Positions 1 through 12,573 of a stretch of 64,000 nt of DNA are shown here, piece by piece (the stretch's first letter is position 1; each line of letters begins with the position of its first letter). The notes under the pieces are model-generated. The model had not been told where the DNA came from. It searched no databases and saw only the letters and a list, made by a program, of their open reading frames with translations. The DNA comes from Paralvinella palmiformis (taxonomy: Eukaryota; Annelida; Polychaeta; Terebellida; Alvinellidae). The stretch is taken from NCBI GenBank assembly GCA_025642065.1, contig JAODUP010000140.1, positions 257,501-321,500 on the forward strand, read 5' to 3'. The position numbers and the translations under genes are program-made.

Positions 1-10
1 TGATGGATAA

Positions 11-208
11 AATTATCCGGATAACAACACAATAGGATGTTATTATAATAGTGTTACAGATATTAGTGATAATTTAATGAACATAAATCCAAATGAATTC
101 CAACTAATATTATTATCTGGTCAAACTAACAATTCTGACTCAATATGTGTAAAAGTTACAAATAGAGAGTACCACGGTTATGCAAAACTATTAGGGGATG
201 CATTTTGA
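11..208 (+). CDS. Possible terminal exon of an upstream gene (C-terminal fragment)
   Basis: A frame that is open back to an in-frame stop at 8-10 ends in TGA at 206-208. A weak acceptor-like AG at 34-35 would start an exon at 36. The encoded piece begins with a Gly-Cys-Tyr-Tyr-Asn pattern and later has Cys-Val-Lys-Val followed by His-Gly-Tyr-Ala. This spacing loosely recalls a degenerate WSC-type cysteine-rich domain, but it stops before the expected final Cys-Phe/Tyr-Cys-Gly. The stretch is followed by AT-rich DNA with an AATAAA at 458-463. It may be a real last exon continuing from the left, a decayed exon, or chance. The family suggestion is a weak resemblance judged by eye. Confidence 0.3.
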   Translation, partial: NYPDNNTIGCYYNSVTDISDNLMNINPNEFQLILLSGQTNNSDSICVKVTNREYHGYAKLLGDAF

Positions 209-457
209 TATTAATTTAAATTTCAATGTCCATATCACATCAATGGGTATTATTCTAAACAAGCACATGTATTGTAATAATCTTAGAATGTATGCATCGA
301 TGCTTGTGAGCGTACGTATAATACATATATCTAGGTTACTCATCTGTATATACCCACCCACTCGAACTTCATATGCATATAATACTTTTGTATGCATCAT
401 TGTCGGTAAATAGCACTAATGTACTAATGTTATCTGTTAAACTTTTAGCGGACTTTA

Positions 458-463
458 AATAAA
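458..463 (+). terminator. AATAAA polyadenylation signal candidate
   Basis: AATAAA lies about 250 nt after the stop codon at 206-208. It would suit the 3' end of the possible terminal exon at the left edge. Such hexamers are common by chance in AT-rich DNA. Confidence 0.25.
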
Positions 464-3400
464 TGATTATCTTATTGTAAGTAGCTATAAGCTATAATCG
501 TCATATTGTTAGTGTCCAAATATTTGTATTCAGTATGGCAATCGTTTCTTTGTTAAAATAATTTTTTGTAATATGTGACTGTAATGCTTATGAGGTGACG
601 GTATTCATTGTTTGCTTGTCATCCTGTGATATATGGCTTAAGGTCCCGAGTGGCATCGGCGACTCATCTGTCACCGTGTAGCACCAATGCACCGGTCACC
701 CGGTCCGGTCACGGCTGATCGGAGTTAGAAGAAGCGTGACAGTGCAGAAGCTGGCCATGCCTCGTGTCATGTCTTTAGGCTGACGCGGTTTACGTAAGTG
801 ACGCTCCGGCTAGTTGATGTGACCAAGCCCGGCACCCCGCGCCAACCCCCCAACCCCCCTCCGTCATTTTATTTCGCCCCCGGTGTGCTTAGAACGTCAC
901 CATGGTGATCTTGCGATGCGTGAAGTATGCGCAGTCTGCGCGTGGCCACTCGGTAGGCGACACTGATGAATCTGGTAACATTACCATGACCGCGCGCGCG
1001 CACACACACACACACAGAGGACGTTCTATAGTGAGGAGACGATGTCATCATTATATTATCGGCTCCTGGAATCTCAGACTTCCCATGATATCCCATTAGA
1101 AGCCACCCCCAGGCCACCCGCACCTCGCACAGATAGAGAGGAGTATGTACCTGCCTCATAAAGACGCCGGCGAGCGCCCCAACACACCAGAGAGACACCC
1201 TGGACTAAGAACAAACATCCGAACAACTTCAGTGGCGTATATCATTAAAGCGGAAAAACTGTTTTGAAGACCCTTACCGAAAATTGCAAAACTTGAGCGC
1301 TTTGGATGAATCAAGGAAATCGCTCATTGTGCGCTCTGGCATTAGCTGGAAGCGACACACCATCTGCATAGGGCAAGAAGAGGTCAGGTATTCTCACTGA
1401 TTCGACCTTTTAGCACTTGAATGTATGTATGGTCTATTTGCTCGTCAGGCTGATAACATCGTACAATAGAGAGACAAGAGTTCCTGCTGCACAGACAACG
1501 CGTTTACATCGCAGCTCGGATTTAGGTAAGTTTGTTTCTGTGTACATAACGATGCCGTTATATTACGGTTATGGCTGTGATGAGATACGGCATGATGTCG
1601 CTGTTCGGTAACTGTGGCCGACATATGAGCTACTTTGGGGGGGGGTCCAATCCGATGATGTATTGTTTATCGTAGCCGTCGATTATCATCTGCTGTTTTT
1701 GCTGACTCAGCTTGATCTACATATGACATCGCCTGACAATGGAAACGAAAGCTCCCTTTCTAACATCGCTCTCTTCTCTCTCGATGTAAGATATTCATTT
1801 TGGAAATACCATCGCTTTTTCGTCCATCAGCTTTTTATTCGTTGTTCTCCGATGTTCCGACGTGCCGACAATGGCCTCGGATGACATGCGGAATGGATGA
1901 GATACGAGATGCGGTAACGTCGCCTGGATGACGTGGACTATGCCAACTCTTTGTATCGTCCCCGTCGTCAATTTGCCATTCTAAATTGTCAAACGGCGCT
2001 TAATGAAATGGTTGCTTTTAGATGTGACAGCTGTCTTCCGATGTCCCGTTATCAGTTGGTTTCTTTGTTTTTTTGTAAGGAGCCTCGCGGCATGCCCGGG
2101 GTATCTATGCCATGTGTTCTAACATTTAGATACAGTAGCCGAAGAAATGAAGACATCTGTCCCTATCAGGAGCATTTTGTGTCACCGAAGCGATGCTGCA
2201 TGGACTTTTGCCATCGCAGGTTGATTTCCCTGACAGGAGACAGACTCATAGTCATACATACATACAGACAGATACGGAGATGAATGTAGACCTCAGGTTT
2301 CACGGTGATTGTAGGGCTATCAACGTACCTTACGTGTAGAGATTGGCCGTCATTTGTAGAAGTTGACAATCCGTGCAGACCTTTGCCGGGTGGCAGCTGT
2401 TGACGTTTCTCACTTCTGCTACATAGCAGACTCATCGTGTAAAGGCGACAGCATGCGATGATCACTGATTGAATTATTGACATGCTGAGCTCTTGTCAGC
2501 CAACGATAGTAACCTCTCTGATGAGTGTTTAGTCGCCATAATGACATGACACAGTTTTCTGACGAGCCATTACCGTATTCATCAGTGCATAATGAACTAC
2601 GATGAGAAAAATCGAGTTTCGATCAAGTCTGGCAAACAAAGGCTACGGAACAATTGTCCCGTCGTCATCGTCGCTTTTTTTTGTATTGCTCGCTGATTGG
2701 CATGACGTAACGGAGTTGCCGGGCCTTTGACACAGTAGGCTTCGGGGGGTATAGTCGTCGCTCATCACTTTGATGAGCGAGTCTTACGTTTGACTCATTC
2801 CGGTTATTAATTAAATATCTGGCGCTTAAATGAAAAGCTCTTAACTGATTTTATCCAGTAATAATGCCGTATGGTGGGAAGTTGGCCAGAAGCCGGTGGT
2901 GTTAATTACCGGTTGTAGTCTGGTAATAAACGGTACTGTCGGCAGTGGACTTATCTCCCTTTTATGCCGTTGCTGGTTGAATGGCACTTTCTCTGGTAAT
3001 TAACATGACAATGAAATTACTCGGCTGATGTGAAATAGAAGTCTTCGGTTTTTAGACCGAGCTCTAAGGTTTCTTACCTAAACATTTTTCCTGTCGTCCT
3101 CTCGAATGCACATCATCTGACATGACGCCGTCATGCAAATATTCACGGAGACGAGCAGACATAATACAGTACTCGCATGCATGACTGCTCCCCACACAAA
3201 CAAGCCTCTACCGCTTTTGCTTCGTCGACATTGTATGCGCTGTTTTCTTTTTGTTTTTTTTGTTTGTTTGTTTAAGACTGTGCGCGATATATTTAGACTA
3301 TAGTCACCTGAATGCCTTTGCTTCTTCAATAATATATCATGCCGTACTTGCTATCAACGCATTAAACGGCGTTTCTGAACGTTTAGGACGTTAGTTTTAA

Positions 3401-3488
3401 TGTCTTCTCCCACGTGACAGAAAGAATTTCTACCATGATTAATACCGCCGAGAACGTGACTATAATGTTTGTATTGTCTTCTCATAAT
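464..3488. other. Non-coding stretch, no gene seen
   Basis: No convincing exon was found on either strand. The stretch holds a short CG/CA repeat near 991-1016 and moderately CpG-rich DNA. Open frames of 60-116 codons here show no recognisable domain or codon pattern. A splice-donor-like AG|GTAAGT occurs at about 1524-1530 but has no supporting partner. Confidence 0.5.
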
Positions 3489-3661
3489 GTCTAGCGGTAG
3501 CGTGTTGGACCACAGATCACTACCCCCCGGGTTCGAATCTCGGCGTGGGCATATCTGAAGGTTGTTTCATCTTTCACTTCGCTTCATTGCCTTTGCAGGT
3601 CGCTCGGCCCATTTAGCCTACCGTGTGCACAAACATGGCCGTAAAACATCAATCATCATCA
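3489..3661 (+). mobile_element. tRNA-derived SINE, family 1, nearly full length
   Basis: The head resembles a Pol III tRNA promoter, with an A-box-like TCTAGCGGTAGCG and a B-box-like GGTTCGAATC. The body reads from ATATCTGAAGGTTGTTTC to TGGCCGTAAAACA, and the 3' end is a short ATC repeat. The same head, body and tail recur at 35847-36030 (minus strand), 51533-51672 (minus), 52128-52253 and 52913-53011. The first ~10 bases of the head are missing or diverged. Recurrence within the window is seen directly; tRNA ancestry is inferred from the A/B boxes. Confidence 0.85.
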
Positions 3662-6553
3662 GATTGTCTAAGTACGTCGATATAACTAATATCCAGTGAA
3701 ACTTGCATGCCGACCACAATCTACATAACATACATAGCCATTACGGGGCTAACTCAATCAGCGAAAGGAGAGGCAGTTTCTGGAAAATCAGTGGATTCAA
3801 ACGAAGAACTTCTCACAGTTTGACGTTCTATGGTATCCACTTGGCCATCGTGGATGGGACTGTTTATGCTTTTTCAGTGAGGCCTCCGTTTCTGTGCCAT
3901 TACTTCTACATTATTTATTCACTGTTAGATAAGTTTTATAATTGGTCTTGAAATAGGATTTGAAATGTGATATCAATAAAACATTACGGGGGGGGGAATC
4001 CAATATAGTTTATTATTAGGATTAGAAGTCTTGTGGCTGAATGAAAGGTTACATCCCAGCCACTAGTCTGTCTGTTATTAGTAGTAATTAGTGATGTTTG
4101 ATTAGAGGTGCAGTTAATGTATTCTTTGTAGTAAAGCCGATTAGGGATTAAATTAAATATTATTTCATTTTTCACCCATTTCTACAAACGTTGATGACAG
4201 GTGATGATAGATTTGTGGAAAGTTAATGCAGTCTCAGCGGGCTAACAGAAGATTGCCATGATTTGATCAACTCCGATATTTTTTCTCCCCTTTCCATCGT
4301 TTCTCGTCTGAATATTTAACAATGTGATGGGAGATGCCATTATTGCTATTGGCCCACATTATCTTTCTTGTTAAATAGGTTTAATTAGCTTAATTAGCTT
4401 GATTAGTTATTCAAATGGATACCATTTGATTGTGAACGTGCATTATAAGGCACATTCTGTTTTCGGTATGAGATGGTTTAACAAGACTCCCCTCAACAGC
4501 TATCAGAAAAACTTCTATCATAAAAAATTGCATCATCATCATCATCATCGTTCTGACTATGTTAAATGTCAATGATTCTATTACAAAAATGCTTCCTCAT
4601 AATGTTTGGTAATGACTCTGCAGTATTTGGCGGAGTCCAGTGGAAATAAACAGTCTAAACTGGGTTTCAGCTGGATTGAAGGGGTTCTTGGCTCAGTCTT
4701 GTGTGGCACTAATTCAGATTTAATTGAGGCATTTTTAAGATGGGATTCTCCGAAATCAATAGATAAATGATGTGCAGTGCACGTCATGTTCTTGCCCAGT
4801 GATCGAGCACCACTGATTGATTCCCATTTTCCAAGAAAATTGTCCACTTTTAGTCAATTTGCCAGAGATCAATAATGAATATGGACTGATAAGATTTTCG
4901 TGGTGGAGCCGATGTCCTGGTCTCCACCGGCTGATCCTTCGGGAAATCCAGTTCATTTCTGTTGGGAATTTGGCAAGGACATTGATGGAATTGCACTTCT
5001 CGAGACAGGAGTATTTTTTTAGGGAAATAATTGTTTGCACAGAAAATGTGGCCACAAGTGAAGCATTGGCACTTTGTGTACAGTTGGTGTGCAGTTGGGT
5101 AACACCACAGTATACTTACCTCATTCCGTGATTGCTTACCCACGTGTCGGCGTATTTCTGTGGAGAACCACAGCTTTCATTTGTCTGTATTTATATCTCA
5201 TTCCCCGACTCAGTGCGCTGTAATCTGACAGTCACCTTGACATCATTAATTACGAAGGGCGTTCCTGTCACCTGTGCATCGGTGTGCCAATAGAGCTGTG
5301 AATGGCGTTTTTCAGCGCCTGTGTGTGTGCGCGCGCACATACACACGCAATTAAATTAAGTCTATAATTTTCCCCACACTAAAAACATAGCCAAATAAAT
5401 ATACCGTATTGGTGTGTAATTCTCTGATATAATTGCTTCACGTGTCAGGGCTAACCACCTGTTGCCACTGTTCTTGGAAAGTCGTCACCGGTAGCATGTG
5501 TTTGGTAGAAAGTTTAGACCACACAGCAACAAGAGTCAACCCGGTTATCTTTTGTGTATGGTCTGGAAAAAAATAGAACAATATGTCTGTAATAAAAGAC
5601 GGGAGTTTTTACATCAGACCTAGCCAGCTCAAACGCGGTGCCTGATAAATATTATCACAATTTTGGCTCTAGGATGTTTCGTGCCCTAAAAAAATGGGAA
5701 CAGCTATGATGACTTGGACGGCTTATTGCTGATTGACTAAATGTGTGGAGGTAATGTTGGTGTTGGTTAATGTGTAATATTTGATATATTAGACGGGATA
5801 TAGATTTAGTTATTATTAATATAATGACAGTATCTTTCTGACGTGTAGATATTTCATTCTTACAGATATGTTTGTAGTAACATAAGACAGTTTATTCCTC
5901 TGATATTTTATTCGCGTACTTGCTTCCAATCGGTTCTATTGTGTGAAAATGTAATTAGGCTTTATTCGGTTAACACGGTTTGTTATTAGATTGATTTTTA
6001 TGGCTATTATGGTTGCTTGTGACGTCATCCCACACACATTGCTTCCCGAAGGCGGATCACAGGTGTTCACATATCAGTTTCCAATTTAACTACAGGTGAC
6101 TTGTAAATGACTGTTCCAACGATGCCAGCCACAAGCGTGGAGTAAATGGTAGCGGTCGTGATGCGATTAACCAAAAAGAACGGCATCATCAAATTGCATC
6201 CCATTTCAGCTTTTATAATTTCGCGTGCAGTTCTTGCATTTCCGTGTTCCAATTGTTTTTCCTCAATTAATCTACCGAACACACCTTTATTGCGCGGTAC
6301 TCGTCCTGATTGCGTCAGTGTTTTGATGTGATACGTTAAAGGCCATACTGAAACATTGTACAAACGAAGTATAAATCTTGGTTGACCATCTTAAAGAAGA
6401 CAGACTAGAATTAATACTGGCTGATCGTAAGGACTTCGTCATTCATTGTTCATTGTTTATAGTGTTGCTGTCAAATTAGTTAATTACCTTTGTCTTACAC
6501 CAATTACACATCACACAGTTTTCTTAAAACTATTTCACATATTATTTTTACAG

Positions 6554-6558
<5 letters not shown>
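3662..6558. other. Non-coding stretch, no gene seen
   Basis: Mostly AT-rich unique DNA. It contains an ATC run near 4529-4549, a small tandem of TTAATTAGC-like units near 4380-4405 and a CA/GC-rich patch near 5319-5350. Overlapping frames at 4580-5140 on both strands are about 90-100 codons long, but none resembles a known domain or has flanking splice sites. Confidence 0.5.

Positions 6559-6587
<29 letters not shown>
6559..6587. repeat. (CT)n microsatellite
   Basis: Uninterrupted CT dinucleotide run. Confidence 0.95.
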
Positions 6588-6590
<3 letters not shown>

Positions 6591-7171
6591 CTGTAATTGT
6601 TTGTTTCAGTGTATACCCCTCACTCATTAACACTACCAGAAATAAAATGCCAAGACCGAGTTAACGTTTTTTGGTCTCGCGGAAACTGATCTCCTCTGCT
6701 TGAGTTGCGCTTAGACTTAACCTTGAAGTTTGCGTTTACCAGCCAGCCAGCCGGCGTCATAAATCTCCCGGGGACAGCACTAACATGTACTTTCCATTTT
6801 CCCCAAGAAAACATTCAAAGTCCTGACCAGTGATGCAGCTTACCAGATCATTCCCAAAAGGCTGATTGACGTTAGTGCAGTAGCCTGTTTATTTGGCCTC
6901 TGATAAATGTCTTAGAGTCTACTAAAGTAGTACTCCATGTTATAATATTCTCTCTCTCTCTCTAAAAGAATAATCTTCTATCACTAGCACTTTTCTTGGT
7001 TGGTCAGCTTTCATGAAGTGTGTGTGTGTGTGTGTGGCGGGGGTGAACCTAATCACACTATATTGTCAAGAGAACAATATGAAAAGACAAATGCTGAGAT
7101 AACGTTTGAAATGCTACAAGATTCCCGTCAGTAACAGGGATGGGGAGTGAAGTAAGGGATATTTGTGTGGT

Positions 7172-7172
<1 letters not shown>

Positions 7173-7225
<53 letters not shown>
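7173..7225. repeat. (CT)n(CA)n compound microsatellite
   Basis: A CT run passes directly into a CA run. Shorter CT-rich imperfect runs follow to about 7296. Two overlapping open frames here encode only Ser/Leu and His/Thr repeats and are not genes. Confidence 0.95.
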
Positions 7226-7482
7226 TACAAACATTTACATGCTATCCCTTCGTCTCAGCCAAGTCTCTCTATCTCTCTCTCTTTCTCTCTCTCTGTTGCT
7301 ATCTTTTTCCTGATTCTATCACATGCGCCATCTTATGTCTTTGCTGGACATTTGCCAGCATATTAAATGAGCTAGATGACTTGTCATGTGATGCCGCTAA
7401 ACAGCCACCGTTCGTTGTCCTCTAAAGGAAAAGATGCAAAGTAAATCTGTGAAGCACTTGATGAGGCTCCATACTAAGCACC

Positions 7483-7550
<68 letters not shown>

Positions 7551-7551
7551 G
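7483..7551. repeat. (GACA)n microsatellite
   Basis: About 17 perfect GACA tetranucleotide units. The minus strand reads as a Cys-Leu-Ser-Val repeat inside an apparent 111-codon frame that is not a gene. Confidence 0.97.
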
Positions 7552-7890
7552 CACAATCAATAGACACACTAGGCATGATGATCTGTTCAGACTGCTATGA
7601 CCACAAATCATAATTCTGTCTAAATGGCTCATTACGGCCCAGTAATGCAAATCAAGGCTGGCCATGTTATTAGCAGACAATGGCTGTGACCCTGACGTGG
7701 CACCGTGTCCATAATTTGCGAAGTTTTCTCCGGTTTGCATACAGCTCGCCGAACTGCCATTACAGGTCTTCTTGGCGCGCAAGATTGTGTCAATATTCGC
7801 ATCAATCATTGGCCTGGGATAATCTGGCTGCGATGATCACATTATAAGCCTCCGGGTGGCTAATTGTATCACTATAGCTTTAAGCTGGCA

Positions 7891-8159
7891 GCAAGGTGCC
7901 CGCAGTTAAGATCGGACCAAAGGGTTCCTTGAGTTGCTGGCTTTTCGGCGTTTTGTCTCAGACACCATTCACGGTGGCGTTTTTAGCCCCCAACACCTAT
8001 TCTCGGCAGGTTTTTTAAAAGTCTAGGGTCTTTATAAGCAGTTTAGTGAGATAGCTTTGAAACGAGATTTTTCTATTCGAAACAAGATTTTTCCATTCGA
8101 AACGAGATTTTCCATTCGAATCCGCCTCACATTTTGAGACTCTTGGACGGGCACCTTGC
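7891..8159. repeat. Inverted-repeat-bounded segment with an internal 20-bp tandem repeat
   Basis: A perfect 12-bp inverted repeat, GCAAGGTGCCCG at 7891-7902 and its complement at 8148-8159, bounds 269 bp. Inside, at about 8057-8119, are three head-to-tail copies of a unit containing CGAAACGAGATTTTTCC-like sequence. Terminal inverted repeats suggest a miniature non-autonomous element, but no clear target-site duplication was found, so a chance inverted repeat is possible. Confidence 0.4.
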
Positions 8160-11100
8160 ATGGGCGAGAGTTTGATAATATTCCGCATTATTTCTCCGTT
8201 GTGCGTAATAAGTTCATTTGAGCCGTGTCTTTATGTAAACATCTCGTGGCCCACTTTTTGTCGAACTCATCGCTGCCCCGACAAATATTACGGTGCTGCT
8301 GGTGTCTGATTGAGAGATGACGTATTGCGATAACGTTCTCGGCCGGGTTCTGAAAGGGGTAATCTGCGTGCATTTATCTGATCGAAATGTTGAGACGATT
8401 CGCTTTTGGGGGCTTCTTCCATTGTGCGTATGCTATGTTTCGGCGCTATTTATATGTAATAAATTGTAGTTTTGTGACAGCTCCGGTGGGAGATGCTTTA
8501 CAAAATACACGTACATTCACTGCACTGCGATGCTTTCGAGAGGATTCATTGTTGCTTAGACAACCACCTCTGTCCTCGGCAGTAGGTGCAATTTCCACTC
8601 GAGAAAGAAATCATTTAAAAATGCTCCTTCCTCCACACACTGACCGACTCTGGAAACAATGACGTATCTCTTTTATTTAAAATCCTGAAACAGAATTTAC
8701 AAATTAAATACAGCGCCAAGTGTATAAATCTTGCCGCCACGTTAGTACTGGCTCCTAGTAGTTGCATGACTCCGACCGGGTCCTTTATTCACCTGCCATT
8801 GCGTGTGTTCATTCATCTCATTTCTACCCCTTGTGGTATGTTATTTATCGCCGCCCGAGCCACCCGCTGATTTCCACAGAGTGCCTCCCTTCCTATCACG
8901 GACGTACCGAGCTACAGACGCCAGCCAGCCCAGCCCGCCCAGTACTGATGGGCCCGAGCAGCCGCCCGACCCGATCCACCCAAGCCATGATGACTGGAGT
9001 GGTTCGTTGACGGTGAAATTCGTTTGCTGTTGAAACTGGTTGGTTGTAACGGGGCCTCATTAGACGAGCACGCCGCTCGCAGCGACTGTCATCATGGCAA
9101 CCGCAGCATGGTGGCACATGGTTCCCCATTGTAAGGGGGGGGGGGTGAACGTCGGCGCCCGGAAGCGGTGGCCGTGACGTGTGGCACCTTTGTTAGCACT
9201 TAACTGTTTTACGGTGCACTTTGTCTGTGCCGAGCGGAGCTTTGTTCGCCCTAGGATACACCGTAACCCACAGACGGACACACGAAAGGCGGAACGCCGA
9301 AAGGTCCCCGAAAGCGCGCCGTCATCTAAAGAAATAGAATTAAGCGAAATGGTTAACACTTCTATGGTTTGGGCGGGGCGGGCCCGTGGGGGATCAGAGT
9401 AAATAATCACGCTGGTTCTTATTACGTTAGCGACCTAACTACGTTGTCCAGTCTATTGTCACAAGTACCCATCAATGAGTCGGAAACTGCGACGATGTGC
9501 TAATGAAGCTCCAATCGTATTAGGACCCTTTAGAGAACAAGTGCAACTAGAATGTCACTCCTCAGAACCGTCCTATAGTCGAGCTAGCTGACACATATCG
9601 CGCTACTCTAGATAACGCATTGTCCTAAGGTGCTGTAGTCGTCTTATGCCGAAGAGATCCGTGTTTGTTAAAGCAACTCTTTGGTGGTCGGTTACCCCCT
9701 TTCCAGAAGACTCAAATAACAATGACTTTTATTGCCACAATTAGTCACTCTGTCACGAATATACATTGCGGGTTATGCATAAATTATAATTTTTTTGTGG
9801 CTAGAAATGTCCTAGTCAGTTTTTGTTTACACGCGGATCACTGAGCTGGTTGTGTCACGTGACTGATTAATTACACAGTATAATATGCACTCGTGACCAG
9901 TGTCAGCCGCCGAGTTTAGATTCATGTTTGACTCTACCAAAACGTACACTTATTGATAACGTTAGTACATAACTCATCCTAATCCTAAACGAGATGGAAA
10001 TTACCGAGTGAAGGCCGACAAGACAGAATATTCCTTTAATAGGAAGCCTTATTTGGCTCCAAATTGATGCCAAAAGGCTGTGACTTTCAACGTACGCGCA
10101 AGTAATATATCCACGTATCATAACCTCATTAATATTTAATAACGTCACAGTTTTGATAATCTGAAAATATCAAATGGCTGGAATAAATTTCAAAGAATCG
10201 TATATTTCAGAGCGAGATGAATATATCCAAATAACCACTTTAAAACGTGGGAGATGGCTCGGGCTTCTCGCAATAAGCCGACGTTCGTTATTAGAACTGA
10301 TTAACGCCGCCGCCTGCGATGTCCTCTTTGTCCAGTAAGACGGCCAGGATGACCGAGAGTCACGTCCAGTCTATCAGTGATTTAGTCGGCCATGAATTAC
10401 CGGTCTATTGTTCTCGTTTCTCCGTTAATTTCTCAGTTACGTTTCGGTCTCGTTCCCATCCGGGCGTGGCCTTAATGTGGCCGGTGGTCGCTCGGAGTGG
10501 GTCGGTTATTATCTCGGCACAGACACGGCACCGATTCCGCGTGGCCTCGGCCAACCCATGCGGCCACCTCGTGTTACACGTTATAGACCCGCCATCGACC
10601 GGCCCGGCCCAGCCCCCGTGACTGGCTCACACGCCCAACCATACACCCAGTCATTTGGTCGCTCACACGACTCCTTCCGTCACCATTACTACGATAGAGC
10701 GAACGCTCTTGGCCACCCGTTGTAGGCCATTTATAATTAGTGATTGCCTTTCCAATAACCAATGATTATCGGACAGTAACATTCTGCCTTTGATGTCGGC
10801 GAGCCGCTATCCCGTCAGCGGCGAGGCCTTCCTTCCCCGACTGATGACGTGCGCGCACGCGGCGGCCATATCCAGATGGCGATAATACGCCCGATGGCGA
10901 AAAATTTGATTTGATCGCAAAACAATCGCTATTATTTCTTTGGCGGCCACCAAACGTCCCGGATTTTGGCGTGTCAGGGAAGGGAGAGCAGAGACGCCAC
11001 CACTCAGTCACCGAGTCAGTCACTCATTCATTCACTCAGTCACTCACTCACTCAGTCAGTCAGCTGTGTCTGCGTCTCGTTTTAGGATGCCGTCAGAGTA

Positions 11101-12494
11101 CACGCACATAGGAAGCTCTACAACGACCGGCGTTCAGCATCCAGTGATTGCCTGATGGATATTCCGTGCACGTTTCACGCGTCGGCGCGGTGAGTTATGT
11201 TTCTGGATTAAGGCCGGATCATTTAAAGCCAAAATATGATTACCGATGCATTACACGACGACGGCTTTGCTCTGTAAGCGAGATTGGACAGATATTACGT
11301 GGAACGAGATGAAAGCGATGCGTCCATCAGGATCGACGTAATAATATTCTCTTCTGCAGTGCGTGATCCTCCAGGACGAGATATTGTGTGCGCTCCGATT
11401 GGCTAAAATTAACTGATTATGGTTTATCGCGATAATTCATCGTTTACAAAGTGATAACTCCGCCCTTTGTGGATCGCCCTCTGGAAGTCAGCCTGAACAA
11501 TACCAGGTACGAATTTAACACTTGCCGAATCTGCTATTGAGATTGAATTTAATGATACCATTGATCGGAGACTGACAGGTGCGCTATCTTTTGAATTGGC
11601 AAACCATATCAATGGCTCTGATAACCACTTCTGAGTGCCGCTTTATTAACCGCAGACAATGTCAAAAGCCATCCAGTACACGAAGAACGTTTTGGATTAG
11701 CACACGAAAGACCAATAGCCATGATAGCGGGGACCGAATGTGAAAGGTAATGCCGGCTGGTTTTTACCTGTAAAACAGAAATCTGGGTTAAGTGCACATT
11801 TACGTGTCTCCAGCGAAAAGGTGGCAACCTCTTATTTGCTTTTTGCGTTGGCTTTTGTGTTAGTGGCGTCAAAACATATCATCATGTCATAAAGAACCGT
11901 GTAATCCGGTAACTGGATAATTTGTCATTGAATAGAACTCATTAATATTTATAATATGTAAATGATTGATATTACGTGTGGCAGTTCATTTTATTTTATT
12001 CGGCTAGTTTTGTCCAATTAACCATAATATTTATTATAAACTCGCTACTCACTATTTACATCTGCCAAAAAGCAAACAAAAGAAATGTTTCACATATTTA
12101 ATGGTCTGAACTAATTTGATCCAGATACGCTCCATCCAGGACATTAAGACGCTCTTTGGCTAAAGGATTTTGTTCCGATAGAAGTTTAATCTTGTTTATT
12201 CTTCTCGATCTGTAATTAGCAACACTTAGTTTTGCATGTACATGTACTTTTATACCCCATAGAATAGTAACAAGATCAACGTCTAAAAACAGGACACACA
12301 TGCACGCACACATACACAGACGCACGCACGCACAGACGAACACACACGCACACGGATATAAATAAAGAACTTTCTATTCCGAACCGAGTCTCCTGCTGCT
12401 ATTCCAGATGAAGTAATGATATATTTTTATTGTCTGTGCTGCTGCCTTTTTGTACACTGTGAACCCACACATGTGCACACAGTCAGAGAGATTA

Positions 12495-12496
<2 letters not shown>

Positions 12497-12572
<76 letters not shown>

Positions 12573-12573
12573 G
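12497..12573. repeat. (AT)n(AG)n compound microsatellite
   Basis: About 25 AT units are followed directly by AG units. Confidence 0.97.

Noticed and set aside
1417..1530. Possible first exon ending at an AG|GTAAGT donor near 1525
   Set aside because: A single donor-like motif with no promoter, coding signal or partner acceptor; such matches are expected by chance in 64 kb.
3489..3560. Functional tRNA gene
   Set aside because: A and B boxes are present, but the anticodon arm does not fold convincingly and the same sequence recurs with a constant non-tRNA body, so it is a SINE head.
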